Shown here in pieces: positions 25,977 through 33,407 of a stretch of DNA of 64,000 bases. The stretch is taken from assembly GCF_042693015.1 (NCBI RefSeq), contig NZ_CP170544.1, forward strand, positions 5,084,001 to 5,148,000, read 5' to 3'. Source of the stretch: Sphingomonas_E sp042693015 (GTDB taxonomy: Bacteria; Pseudomonadota; Alphaproteobacteria; Sphingomonadales; Sphingomonadaceae). Every line of letters starts with the position of its first letter. Position 1 is the first letter of the stretch. The notes below the pieces were generated by a model, which saw only the letters and a program-made list of their open reading frames with translations, did not search any database and had not been told where the DNA came from. The position numbers and the translations under genes were made by a program.

Positions 25977-26183
25977 ATGCCCATCGGCACCGTCAAATTC
26001 TTCAACAGCGACAAGGGCTATGGCTTCATCGCCAACGAGGATGGTTCGGGCGACAGCTTCGTCCACATCAGCGCGGTCGAGCGCGCCGGCATGGCAACGC
26101 TCAACAAGGACCAGCGCCTGAGCTACGAACTGGAAACCGATCGGCGCGGCAAGCAGTCCGCCGTCAATCTCCAGTCGGCCTGA
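25977..26183 (+). CDS. cold-shock protein, CspA family
   Basis: 68 residues forming one OB-fold cold-shock domain. The RNA-binding motifs are RNP1 (KGYGFI) and RNP2 (SFVHI). It binds single-stranded RNA or DNA and melts secondary structure. GAAGGAAAAATCTT gives a good ribosome-binding site. It is followed after 7 bp by an IF-1-like gene, so both are very likely cotranscribed, a pairing that suggests joint adjustment of translation initiation, for example on cooling. Confidence 0.97.
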   Translation: MPIGTVKFFNSDKGYGFIANEDGSGDSFVHISAVERAGMATLNKDQRLSYELETDRRGKQSAVNLQSA

Positions 26184-26190
26184 TCCTGAC

Positions 26191-26451
26191 ATGGCCAAAG
26201 AGGAACTGATGTCCCTCGACGGCCAGATCGAAGAGATTCTCCCGGACGGGCGGTTCGCCGTCCGCCTGGAGAATGATCATCGGATCATCGCCTATACGGC
26301 GGGGAAGATGCGGCGTTTCCGCATCCGCTCCGTCGTGGGCGATCGCGTCATCGTCGAGATGACACCTTATGATCTGGACAAAGGGCGTATCATCTTTCGC
26401 GAAAAGACGCCTGGTGCCGGTCCCGGCCCGCGTCGCGGCAACAGACGCTAG
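26191..26451 (+). CDS. translation initiation factor IF-1-like protein (probable second copy)
   Basis: 86 residues. The start MAKEELMSLDGQIEEILPDG and the core FAVRLENDHRIIAYTAGKMR, followed by GDRVIVEMTPYDLDKGRI, match the S1/OB-fold of IF-1. Ordinary IF-1 is about 72 residues and ends near Arg-Tyr-Lys; this one carries an extra basic Gly/Pro/Arg tail (PGAGPGPRRGNRR). The tail and the position behind a cold-shock gene suggest a specialised paralogue, with the main infA elsewhere on the chromosome; that is an inference. Confidence 0.88.
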   Translation: MAKEELMSLDGQIEEILPDGRFAVRLENDHRIIAYTAGKMRRFRIRSVVGDRVIVEMTPYDLDKGRIIFREKTPGAGPGPRRGNRR

Positions 26452-26470
26452 CGAATATCCCACAACAGAC

Positions 26471-26487
26471 GGCGCGAAGATCGCGCC
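26471..26487 (+). other. hairpin after the IF-1-like gene
   Basis: GGCGCGA-AGA-TCGCGCC folds into a perfect 7-bp stem immediately before the ribosome-binding site GAGGAA of the next small gene. No T-run follows. It may protect or attenuate the transcript. Confidence 0.45.
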
Positions 26488-26497
26488 GAGGAACTAC

Positions 26498-26650
26498 ATG
26501 CATAACACTATAATTCAGACTTCTACCAAGGCGTTTAATTCATTTGATATCAGCCCGGCCAAGGTGCCGGGACACCAGCTTCGGAAAAGGCGGTCCGCGA
26601 CTCTTTCGCGAGGCGAACTGCGCAGGATCATTGCCGATCTGATCGGCTGA
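26498..26650 (+). CDS. small protein of 50 residues
   Basis: Opens MHNTIIQTSTKAFNSFDISP and ends RGELRRIIADLIG. A GAGGAA ribosome-binding site lies 4 bases before the ATG. The C-terminal half is strongly basic (LRKRRSATLSRGELRR), which would suit an RNA- or DNA-associated peptide. It lies in the cold-shock/IF-1 cluster and precedes another tiny gene by 32 bp. The first codons are AT-richer than the surroundings, a frequent feature of efficient translation starts. Function unknown. Confidence 0.7.
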   Translation: MHNTIIQTSTKAFNSFDISPAKVPGHQLRKRRSATLSRGELRRIIADLIG

Positions 26651-26682
26651 TCCGGAAAGGCGCAACAGCGGCAGGAGCCGAT

Positions 26683-26871
26683 ATGTCGGTCATCAGCGAT
26701 TTCTACCAGGCTCGAGCGGACGAATGTGCGCAGCAGGCGAAAGCCGCCACGCTCGATAATGTGCGCGACCGCTCACTCCGGGCAGAGGCTGCATGGCAGG
26801 CGCTGGCCGACCGGCATCTCCGCGCCGAAGTGAGCCGTGCCAAACGTGCGGCCGATACCGAGGCCGCCTAA
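26683..26871 (+). CDS. small helical protein of 62 residues
   Basis: Starts MSVISDFYQARADECAQQAK and continues as one predicted helix rich in Ala, Arg and Asp (AEAAWQALADRHLRAEVSRA). A GGAG stretch precedes the ATG. Short Ala-rich helical proteins of this form are common in sphingomonads as stress-related or uncharacterised proteins. It appears to be the last gene of the cold-shock cluster, facing the convergent FGE gene. Confidence 0.7.
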   Translation: MSVISDFYQARADECAQQAKAATLDNVRDRSLRAEAAWQALADRHLRAEVSRAKRAADTEAA

Positions 26872-26901
26872 TCCTCACAGTCTGCTGCGTCTGACCCTGC
26901 T

Positions 26902-27864
26902 TCAGGGCCGGATCACGCAGCGGAAGCCGACATGCGATGTCGACGTGTCGATCGGCTGCGCATGTCGGGCCGCCGGGCGGTAGCGGCGGCAGTAATTGGG
27001 CGCGCAGAGATGCGATCCACCCTTCAGCACGCGGCGCGGGATGGCGATCGGTTCGCGCGCGTCTATGCTTCCCTGTTCCGTGCCGCCCAGCGGCCGGCTG
27101 CCGCCGCAGCAACTGCTGCCGTTGTGCGCGGGCGGCAGCGACCACCAGTCCGCCGTCCATTCCCACACATTGCCGATCATGTCGTATAGGCCGAAGCCGT
27201 TGGCGGGGAAGGCGCCCACCGGCGACGTTCTGAACCAGCCGTCCTCGTTGCGGTTATGGTTGGGGAAGTCGCCCTGCCAGGTATTGGCCTGGTGAACGCC
27301 GCCGGGGGTGAATTCCTTGCCCCAAGCATATTCCACATCGTCCAGACCGCCGCGTGCGGCGAACTCCCATTCGGCCTCGCTCGCCAGCGATGCGCCGGCC
27401 CAGGCGACATAGGCCTCGACATCGGCGAGGGCGACATGGACGACCGGATGATCCTCCAGTCCGTCGAGATTGCTGTCGGGGCCATGCGGGTGCCGCCAGT
27501 CGGCGCCGGCGGTATATTGCCACCACTGGCTGATCGGCCCGCCCAATGCGATCGGCTGACCGGGCGGGGTGAACAGCAGGGATGCCGGCACCAGATATTC
27601 GGGCAAGGCGCCGGGATAGTCGGCCGCGTCGGGCGCGATCTCGGCGATGGTGACATGGCCGGTCGCGTCCACGAAACGCGCGAATTCCCGGTTGGTGACG
27701 GGCGTGCGGTCGATCCAGAACCCGTCCACCTTCGCCCGGCGGCTCGGCCGCTCCTCGGGATAATGGTGGTCGGAACCCATCGTGAAGCTGCCGCCGGGGA
27801 TCCACACCATGTCGCCCTGCTCGACGCGCGGATGCAGGGGGCCGGATTGGGGATTGCTGGCCAT
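26902..27864 (-). CDS. formylglycine-generating enzyme (sulfatase maturase, SUMF1 family)
   Basis: 320 residues of FGE-sulfatase fold. It starts with VWIPGGSFTMGSDHHYPEE, and the C-terminus carries the two copper-binding catalytic cysteines Cys287 and Cys292 in GGSHLCAPNYCRRYRPAAR. It oxidises the cysteine of a C-x-P/A-x-R motif in sulfatases to formylglycine. The two sulfatases encoded divergently at 29-32 kb both have C-T-A-G-R, so they are almost certainly its clients. No signal peptide, consistent with cytoplasmic maturation. Third gene of a minus-strand unit with the DUF4136 and DUF202 genes (76-bp gap to the latter). Confidence 0.94.
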   Translation of the reverse strand: MASNPQSGPLHPRVEQGDMVWIPGGSFTMGSDHHYPEERPSRRAKVDGFWIDRTPVTNREFARFVDATGHVTIAEIAPDAADYPGALPEYLVPASLLFTPPGQPIALGGPISQWWQYTAGADWRHPHGPDSNLDGLEDHPVVHVALADVEAYVAWAGASLASEAEWEFAARGGLDDVEYAWGKEFTPGGVHQANTWQGDFPNHNRNEDGWFRTSPVGAFPANGFGLYDMIGNVWEWTADWWSLPPAHNGSSCCGGSRPLGGTEQGSIDAREPIAIPRRVLKGGSHLCAPNYCRRYRPAARHAQPIDTSTSHVGFRCVIRP

Positions 27865-27940
27865 TATATGGTCCCGTCCTTGTGATGTTCATGGCGATAG
27901 CCATCCCGTCCGCGATCGGCAATGCCGTCAGCGGCCCACC

Positions 27941-28573
27941 TTATTCGAAGGCGAAGCTGACGATCGCAATCAGGGCCACCAGGATCAGCCCCACCGATAC
28001 GATCAGCGGCACCGAGATCGGATAGGCGCTTTCGCCGTGGACGAGGCCCTCCTTGGCCATCTCCGCCCGCAAATGGCGCAGTTCGAGCGCGAACTGGATG
28101 TGGCGCCAGATGCCGCCGGCCATGATGACGATGCCGAGGATGATCAATGCCAGGCCGAAATTGCGCGGCGCCTCAGGCCGGGCGATCGAGCCTGCTTCGT
28201 GCAGCTTCTCGAAGGCCTGATAGATGGTGAAGCCGAAGCCGATCAGCGAAAGCGACGTGCGCAGGAAGGACATCAGCGTCCGGTCCGCCGACATCCGCGT
28301 CCGCTGGATCGACATGCCGGTGCGGCGCATCGACATCTCGGTTCGCTCGTCGGACAATTGGGTGCGATGGATCGAAAGGTCAGTCCTATACTCCGACAGA
28401 TCGGTCCGATGCTCCGACAATTCGGTACGATGATGCGACAGCCCCGTCCGGTAGTGCGAATAAGTGACGGAGGCATCGTCGGCCGATTTGCCTCCCACAT
28501 CGGGAATCACGGGCAGGGGCGTATTGACCAGCCGGTCGGGCCGGACGGGGTCTGTGGCGGGAGGTGTCGCCAT
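27941..28573 (-). CDS. DUF202 membrane protein with ten heptad repeats
   Basis: 210 residues; the ATG at 28573 follows GAAGGGAT. Residues about 38-107 are ten tandem seven-residue units of consensus (L/M)-S-x-x-R-T-x (for example LSHHRTE, LSEHRTD, LSEYRTD, LSIHRTQ, MSIQRTR). The last units run into the usual DUF202 start MSFLRTSLSLIGFGFTIYQA, and three membrane helices follow (also FGLALIILGIVIMAGGIW and PLIVSVGLILVALIAIVSF). Ordinary YidH-like DUF202 proteins have only one or two such R-T turns. The repeats should form a long positively charged helix or coiled coil on the cytoplasmic side. Function unknown. Confidence 0.88.
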   Translation of the reverse strand: MATPPATDPVRPDRLVNTPLPVIPDVGGKSADDASVTYSHYRTGLSHHRTELSEHRTDLSEYRTDLSIHRTQLSDERTEMSMRRTGMSIQRTRMSADRTLMSFLRTSLSLIGFGFTIYQAFEKLHEAGSIARPEAPRNFGLALIILGIVIMAGGIWRHIQFALELRHLRAEMAKEGLVHGESAYPISVPLIVSVGLILVALIAIVSFAFE

Positions 28574-28586
28574 AACTATCCCTTCG

Positions 28587-29120
28587 TCACTTCTTCGGTG
28601 GTGGGGGGAAATTGGCCAGCGTTGCATCGACGGCGGTGTCGACCAGCGTCGGATCGGGCTTGTTGCGGTTGATTTCCTTGGTCGCGGTGCCGTGCCACAC
28701 GGGCTTGCGCGTCCGCGTGTCGTATATGTCGATCACCAAGGTGCCGTCGGTCACGTTGCGCACGTCGACGTCGCGATTGCCGCCCCAGCCATAGCCATAT
28801 CCGAAGCGCGGATAGAAGGCCCCGTAAGAGCCATAATCGGTCACCTCCACCCGATCGCGCGCGCCGACGGTGAAGGCGACGGCGAAGTCGGCCTGGGCGG
28901 TCTGCGTATAGCCTCGCGCCGCCAGCGATCGGTCGATCGACGCCTTCACCCGCTGGAACAGCAGCGGGTTCATGCCTTGCGGCACGCCCGTGAAGATCCA
29001 GGTGTAAGTGCGATACTGGCTGAAATCGGCCGCAGGATCGGAATCATAATTGATCCGCGGCGTCGATTCACACGCGGCAAGCGCGACCAGCGCGGCCAGG
29101 ATCAGCGAACGCTTGGCCAT
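28587..29120 (-). CDS. DUF4136 lipoprotein
   Basis: 177 residues. The lipobox ALVALAAC gives an acylated cysteine near 17, followed by INYDSDPAADFSQYRTYTW, the entry motif of DUF4136 outer-membrane-associated lipoproteins, and a Tyr/Gly-rich loop (YGSYGAFYPRFGYGYGWGG). The chosen ATG at 29120 has GGAGG 5 bases upstream; the ATG at 29123 is too close to it. First gene of the operon with DUF202 and FGE. Its upstream region holds the palindrome at 29181-29192. DUF4136 proteins have no established function. Confidence 0.87.
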   Translation of the reverse strand: MAKRSLILAALVALAACESTPRINYDSDPAADFSQYRTYTWIFTGVPQGMNPLLFQRVKASIDRSLAARGYTQTAQADFAVAFTVGARDRVEVTDYGSYGAFYPRFGYGYGWGGNRDVDVRNVTDGTLVIDIYDTRTRKPVWHGTATKEINRNKPDPTLVDTAVDATLANFPPPPKK

Positions 29121-29180
29121 CATATCCTCCCGGGCCATCAAGGAGCCGATTATGGAGGCTTGGGGCGGCCCAAACCTATC

Positions 29181-29192
29181 AGGGTTATCCCC
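29181..29192. promoter_or_regulatory. GGG-N4-CCC palindrome, copy A
   Basis: AGGGTTATCCCC, 61 bp before the DUF4136 lipoprotein start. The 12-mer GGGTTATCCCC core recurs at 34911 and 37030, and related forms at 29291 and 40985. Next to it, 29198-29217 contains ATCGGGACAGATTTGTCCGG on the minus strand. Confidence 0.6.
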
Positions 29193-29290
29193 GGTTTCCG
29201 GACAAATCTGTCCCGATGATGATCGCGTCCGGGGACGATCTGCGTGCGACGCGGCGACGCTCCCGATCGCGCCCGTCGTTCGCCGCATCT

Positions 29291-29328
29291 AGGGCTAACC
29301 CCTACCCGAACATCGGGTTTGTCCCGAT
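29291..29328 (+). promoter_or_regulatory. GGG-N4-CCC palindrome, copy B, with a second inverted repeat
   Basis: AGGGCTAACCCC at 29291-29302 is followed by ATCGGGTTTGTCCCGAT (29312-29328), whose arms TCGGG and CCCGA pair. Both lie 60-100 bp before the first sulfatase. The reverse complement of the first box reads GGGGTTAGCCCT, near-identical to the other copies. Confidence 0.6.
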
Positions 29329-29388
29329 TGGCCTCTCCGTTCCCGGTTGCGAGGATCGCCGCCGAGCGCAACCCCACGGAGACTCGTC

Positions 29389-30888
29389 ATGCCCAAGGGC
29401 AAACCCAACATCCTCTTCATCATGGGGGACGATATCGGGTGGTTCAATCCGAGCTGCTACAACAGCGGTATCATGGGCTATAAGACGCCCAATATCGATC
29501 GCATCGCCAATGAAGGCGCCCGCTTTACCGACTGGTATGCCCAGCAGAGCTGCACCGCGGGCCGCGCCGCCTTCCTCACCGGTCAGTCGCCGATCCGCAC
29601 CGGCCTCACCAAGGTCGGCCTGCCCGGCGCCGATCTCGGGCTCGGCCCTGACGATCCCTGCATCGCGCAGGTGCTGAAGGCGCAGGGCTATGCCACCGGC
29701 CAGTTCGGCAAGAACCATCTCGGCGACCGCGACGAGCATCTGCCGACGATGCACGGCTTCGACGAGTTCTTCGGCAACCTCTACCACCTCAATGCCGAGG
29801 AGGAGCCGGAGAATGAGGATTATCCCAAGGACCCTAAATTCCGCGAGAAGTTCGGTCCCCGCGGTGTGCTCCGGTGCAAGGCCGACGGCAAGGGCGGTCA
29901 GAAGATCGAGAATACCGGCCCGATGGGCAGCAAGCGGATGGAGACGGTCGACGAGGAATTCCTCGCCGACGCCAAGGACTTCATCAAGCGCAAGCAAGGC
30001 GAGGGCGTGCCGTGGTTCTGCTATTTCAACTCAACCCGGATGCACGTCTTCACGCATCTGAAGGAAGCGTCGAAGGGCAAGACCGGCCTCGGCCTCTATC
30101 CCGACGGCATGGTCGAACATGACGGGCATGTCGGCGAGTTGCTGGCGCTGGTCGACGAGCTTGGCGTCAAGGAAAACACGATCGTCGTCTACACCACCGA
30201 CAACGGCGCCGAATGCTTCACCTGGCCCGATGGCGGCACGACCCCGTTCAAGGGCGAAAAGGCGACCAACTGGGAAGGCGGGTTCCGCGTGCCCTGCGTG
30301 ATCCGCTGGCCCGGCGTGATCGAGCCGGGACAGATCATCAACGAAATCTGCGCGCACGAGGATTTCCTGCCCACTCTCGCGGCGGCGGCCGGCGACGACG
30401 ATGTGGTCGATCGTGTCAGGAAGGGCGGCAAGATCGGCGACAAGAAGTTCAAGGTCCATCTCGACGGCAACAACCTCATTCCGGCTTTCAAGGGCAAAAC
30501 CAAGGAATGGCCGCGCCAGGGCTTCGCTTATTGGAGCGACGATGGCGAACTGATGGCGGTGCGCGTCAAGCACTGGAAGGTCGCCTTCATGGAGCAGAAT
30601 AGCGAAGTCACGCACAAGACGCCGCTCGGCGTCTGGCAGGGTGGCTTCACCTCGCTGCGCGCACCCATGCTGTATAATTTGCGGTCGGACCCGTTCGAGC
30701 GGGGCCCCGAAAGCATCTATTATGGCGACTATTCGGCGCACCGGATGTTCCTATTCGTCCCCGCGCAGGCGATCGTCGCCAAGCTGCTGGAAACCTTCAA
30801 GGACTTCCCGCCGCGCGCCAAGGCGGCGAGCTTCACCGTGGGCGACGCGATGGAGAAGATCGCCACCGCCAGCCCGAACCAGAACTGA
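29389..30888 (+). CDS. cysteine-type sulfatase 1 (arylsulfatase family)
   Basis: 499 residues, alkaline-phosphatase superfamily. Metal ligands Asp14-Asp15 (IMGDDIGW), the modifiable Cys55 in SCTAGRAAFLTGQ (a C-x-A-x-R formylglycine motif), and the later metal motif YTTDNGAE are present. It should hydrolyse a sulfate ester after maturation by the FGE at 26.9 kb. There is no signal peptide from the ATG at 29389, so the enzyme is expected in the cytoplasm, unusual for sulfatases of environmental polysaccharides. First gene of an operon with sulfatase 2, an acid phosphatase and a HAD phosphatase. Substrate unknown. Confidence 0.93.
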   Translation: MPKGKPNILFIMGDDIGWFNPSCYNSGIMGYKTPNIDRIANEGARFTDWYAQQSCTAGRAAFLTGQSPIRTGLTKVGLPGADLGLGPDDPCIAQVLKAQGYATGQFGKNHLGDRDEHLPTMHGFDEFFGNLYHLNAEEEPENEDYPKDPKFREKFGPRGVLRCKADGKGGQKIENTGPMGSKRMETVDEEFLADAKDFIKRKQGEGVPWFCYFNSTRMHVFTHLKEASKGKTGLGLYPDGMVEHDGHVGELLALVDELGVKENTIVVYTTDNGAECFTWPDGGTTPFKGEKATNWEGGFRVPCVIRWPGVIEPGQIINEICAHEDFLPTLAAAAGDDDVVDRVRKGGKIGDKKFKVHLDGNNLIPAFKGKTKEWPRQGFAYWSDDGELMAVRVKHWKVAFMEQNSEVTHKTPLGVWQGGFTSLRAPMLYNLRSDPFERGPESIYYGDYSAHRMFLFVPAQAIVAKLLETFKDFPPRAKAASFTVGDAMEKIATASPNQN

Positions 30889-30903
30889 ATCAGCACCACC
30901 TAG

Positions 30904-30930
30904 CTCCCCGTCCGAGCCGCAGACGGGGAG
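30904..30930 (+). other. intercistronic hairpin between the two sulfatase genes
   Basis: CTCCCCGTC and GACGGGGAG form a perfect 9-bp stem with a 9-base loop. No T-run follows; instead AGGAGGAG, the ribosome-binding site of sulfatase 2, begins 11 bp downstream. It may be an attenuator or an mRNA-stability element. Confidence 0.6.
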
Positions 30931-30954
30931 TCTCACCCACAGGAGGAGTCTGTC

Positions 30955-32496
30955 ATGCCGAATGGGAAGCCGAACATCCTTGTCATCTGGGGCGACGATA
31001 TCGGGATCAGCAATCTGAGCTGCTACAGCCGTGGCCTGATGGGCTATCAGACGCCCAATATCGATCGCATCGCCAAGGAAGGCATGATGTTCACCGACAG
31101 TTACGGTGAACAGAGCTGCACCGCCGGCCGCTCCTCCTTCATCACCGGGCAGAGCGTCTATCGCACCGGCCTGTCCAAGGTCGGCCGTCCGGGCGGCGAG
31201 GAGGGGCTTCAGCCTGAAAGCGTGACGATCGCCGAACTGCTCAAGAACCACGGCTACACCACCGGCCAGTTCGGCAAGAACCACCTCGGCGATCGCAACA
31301 TGTATCTGCCGACGGTTCACGGCTTCGACGAATTCTACGGCAATCTCTATCACCTGAATGCCGAAGAAGAGCCGGAGATGGAGGATTATTTCCCCGAAAA
31401 GGATTTTCCGAACCTGAAGAAGCAGATCGGGCCGCGCGGCGTGCTCCATTGCTTCGCCACCGACAAGGACGATCCCACCGAGCAACTGCGCTGGGGCCGC
31501 GTCGGCAAGCAGAAGATCGAGGATACCGGCCCGCTCACCAAGAAGCGGATGGAAACCTGCGACGATGATTTCGTCGAGAAGGCGACGGCCTTCATCAAGA
31601 AGGCGAATGCCGACGGCACGCCCTTCTTCGTGTGGCTGAACACCACCCACATGCATATGTTCACGCACACCAAGCCCGAGAGCAAGGGTCAGGCCGGGCG
31701 CTGGCAGTCAAACTATCACGACACGATGATCGATCATGACCGGAATGTCGGCCAGATGCTCGATCTGCTCGATGAACTTGGCATCGCCGACGACACGTTC
31801 GTGATGTATTCGACCGACAATGGCCCGCATCGCAATTCATGGCCGGATGCCGGCACCACCCCCTTCCGCAGCGAGAAGAACACCAATTGGGAAGGCGCCT
31901 TCCGCATCCCGAAACTCGTGCGCTGGCCGGGCAAGATCGAGGCCGGATCAGTCGCCAACGGCATCGTCCAGCATCATGACTGGCTGCCGACCTTCCTCGC
32001 CATGGCGGGGGATACAGAGGTCGTCGATAAGCTCAAGAAGGGCGGCTACGAAGCCAATGGCAAGAAATTCAAGAACCATATCGATGGCTTCAACCTGCTG
32101 CCCTATCTGACGGGCGAGGAGAAAGAGAGCCCGCGCAAGCTGTTCTTCTATTTCAGCGATGACGGCGACGTGCTCGGCGTCCGCTACGACAATTGGAAGA
32201 TCGTGTTCATGGAGCAGCGCTGCCGCGGCACGATGCAGACCTGGGCCGAGCCGTTCACGACGCTGCGGCTGCCCAAGCTCTTCAACCTGCGCACCGACCC
32301 GTATGAATATGCCGATATCACGTCGAACAGCTATTATGAGTGGTTCCTCTACCACGATTATATCCTGTTCGGGGCCTATGGGCTGGCCGACAAGTTCGTC
32401 GCGACGTTCAAGGATTTCCCGCGCGTGCAGAAGCCGGGAAGCTTCACGATCAGCGACGCGCTCGACAAGCTGAACCAGATCGGCGGCGCGAGTTGA
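30955..32496 (+). CDS. cysteine-type sulfatase 2
   Basis: 513 residues, clearly paralogous to sulfatase 1 (same opening KPNIL, DDIG at 14-17, Cys55 in SCTAGRSSFITGQ, and FGKNHLGDR). Metal-site motif YSTDNGPH follows. It differs in the middle by an insertion around FPEKDFPNLKKQIG and at the C-terminus. It also lacks a signal peptide. The ribosome-binding site AGGAGGAG is strong. Two related but diverged enzymes in one operon suggest two steps or two positions on one sulfated molecule, or a broad range; this is inference. Confidence 0.93.
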   Translation: MPNGKPNILVIWGDDIGISNLSCYSRGLMGYQTPNIDRIAKEGMMFTDSYGEQSCTAGRSSFITGQSVYRTGLSKVGRPGGEEGLQPESVTIAELLKNHGYTTGQFGKNHLGDRNMYLPTVHGFDEFYGNLYHLNAEEEPEMEDYFPEKDFPNLKKQIGPRGVLHCFATDKDDPTEQLRWGRVGKQKIEDTGPLTKKRMETCDDDFVEKATAFIKKANADGTPFFVWLNTTHMHMFTHTKPESKGQAGRWQSNYHDTMIDHDRNVGQMLDLLDELGIADDTFVMYSTDNGPHRNSWPDAGTTPFRSEKNTNWEGAFRIPKLVRWPGKIEAGSVANGIVQHHDWLPTFLAMAGDTEVVDKLKKGGYEANGKKFKNHIDGFNLLPYLTGEEKESPRKLFFYFSDDGDVLGVRYDNWKIVFMEQRCRGTMQTWAEPFTTLRLPKLFNLRTDPYEYADITSNSYYEWFLYHDYILFGAYGLADKFVATFKDFPRVQKPGSFTISDALDKLNQIGGAS

Positions 32497-32561
32497 AGCA
32501 CCGGGGCATCGCGCTTTCTTCGGACGGCGCGATGCTCTTTGGCAGTGGAAAGGTCTCCATC

Positions 32562-33407
32562 ATGCGGCATGACGGCATAGTGAAGGGCGCGTTGGCGCTT
32601 GCGGCGGTCGCGCTGCTGAATGGCGGCGTGAACTCGGCGTGCGCTCAGGACCAGTCCGCCGCATCTGCCGCCAACCCCACTGCGGTCGACAAGATGAAGC
32701 TCCCGCCCGGCTATCTTGCGCGGGAAGCGCTGCCCGACAGCCTCGCGCTCCTGCCGCCGCCGCCGACCAAGGGATCGGCGGCGATGAAGCGCGACGAGGA
32801 GGCGCGCAAGGCTGCCCGCAAGCTGCGCGGCACGCCCCGTTATGCACGTGCGACGAGCGATGCCGTGATTGGCTTCCCGCAGATCCCCGACGATTTCGCC
32901 TGCGCGATGGGGTTGCCGATCGCCAAGGATGCTACGCCCAAGCTCTATGCGCTGATGGGCCGGATGCTGATCGACGTCGGCCTCTCCACTTACGGCGCAA
33001 AGAACAAATATCAGCGAACACGGCCGTTCGTCGTTCACAAGGAAGCGACCTGCTATCCCAAGGATGAGGCGCTGCTCCGCAATGACGGTTCCTATCCGTC
33101 GGGCCACAGCGCGATCGGCTGGGGCCTGGCGCTGGTGCTGGCCGAGCTCAACCCGGACAATGCCAACGCGCTCCTCCAGCGCGGCCGCGATTTCGGCCAG
33201 AGCCGCGTGGTGTGCGACGCGCATTGGCAGAGCGATGTCGAGGCCGGCCGCGCGATCGCGTCGGCCACCGTCGCCCGGCTCCACGGCGACGCCGCCTTCC
33301 GCGCCGATATGGATGCGGCGCGCGGCGAAGTCGCGGCGGCGAAGCAGGCGGGCGCCAAACCCGCCACGGATTGCGCGGCCGAAGCCGCATCGCTGGCAAC
33401 GCCATGA
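32562..33407 (+). CDS. class A nonspecific acid phosphatase (PhoN type), secreted
   Basis: 281 residues with a signal peptide (GALALAAVALLNGGVNSACAQ). The full PAP2 phosphatase signature is present: Lys147-x6-Arg154-Pro155 (KNKYQRTRP), Pro-Ser-Gly-His at 179-182, and Ser214-Arg215-x5-His221-x3-Asp225 (SRVVCDAHWQSD). It should remove phosphate from varied organic monoesters in the periplasm. I choose the ATG at 32562 (GGAAAGG upstream); an in-frame ATG at 32532 would lengthen the signal. It overlaps the next gene by 4 bp. Confidence 0.94.
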   Translation: MRHDGIVKGALALAAVALLNGGVNSACAQDQSAASAANPTAVDKMKLPPGYLAREALPDSLALLPPPPTKGSAAMKRDEEARKAARKLRGTPRYARATSDAVIGFPQIPDDFACAMGLPIAKDATPKLYALMGRMLIDVGLSTYGAKNKYQRTRPFVVHKEATCYPKDEALLRNDGSYPSGHSAIGWGLALVLAELNPDNANALLQRGRDFGQSRVVCDAHWQSDVEAGRAIASATVARLHGDAAFRADMDAARGEVAAAKQAGAKPATDCAAEAASLATP

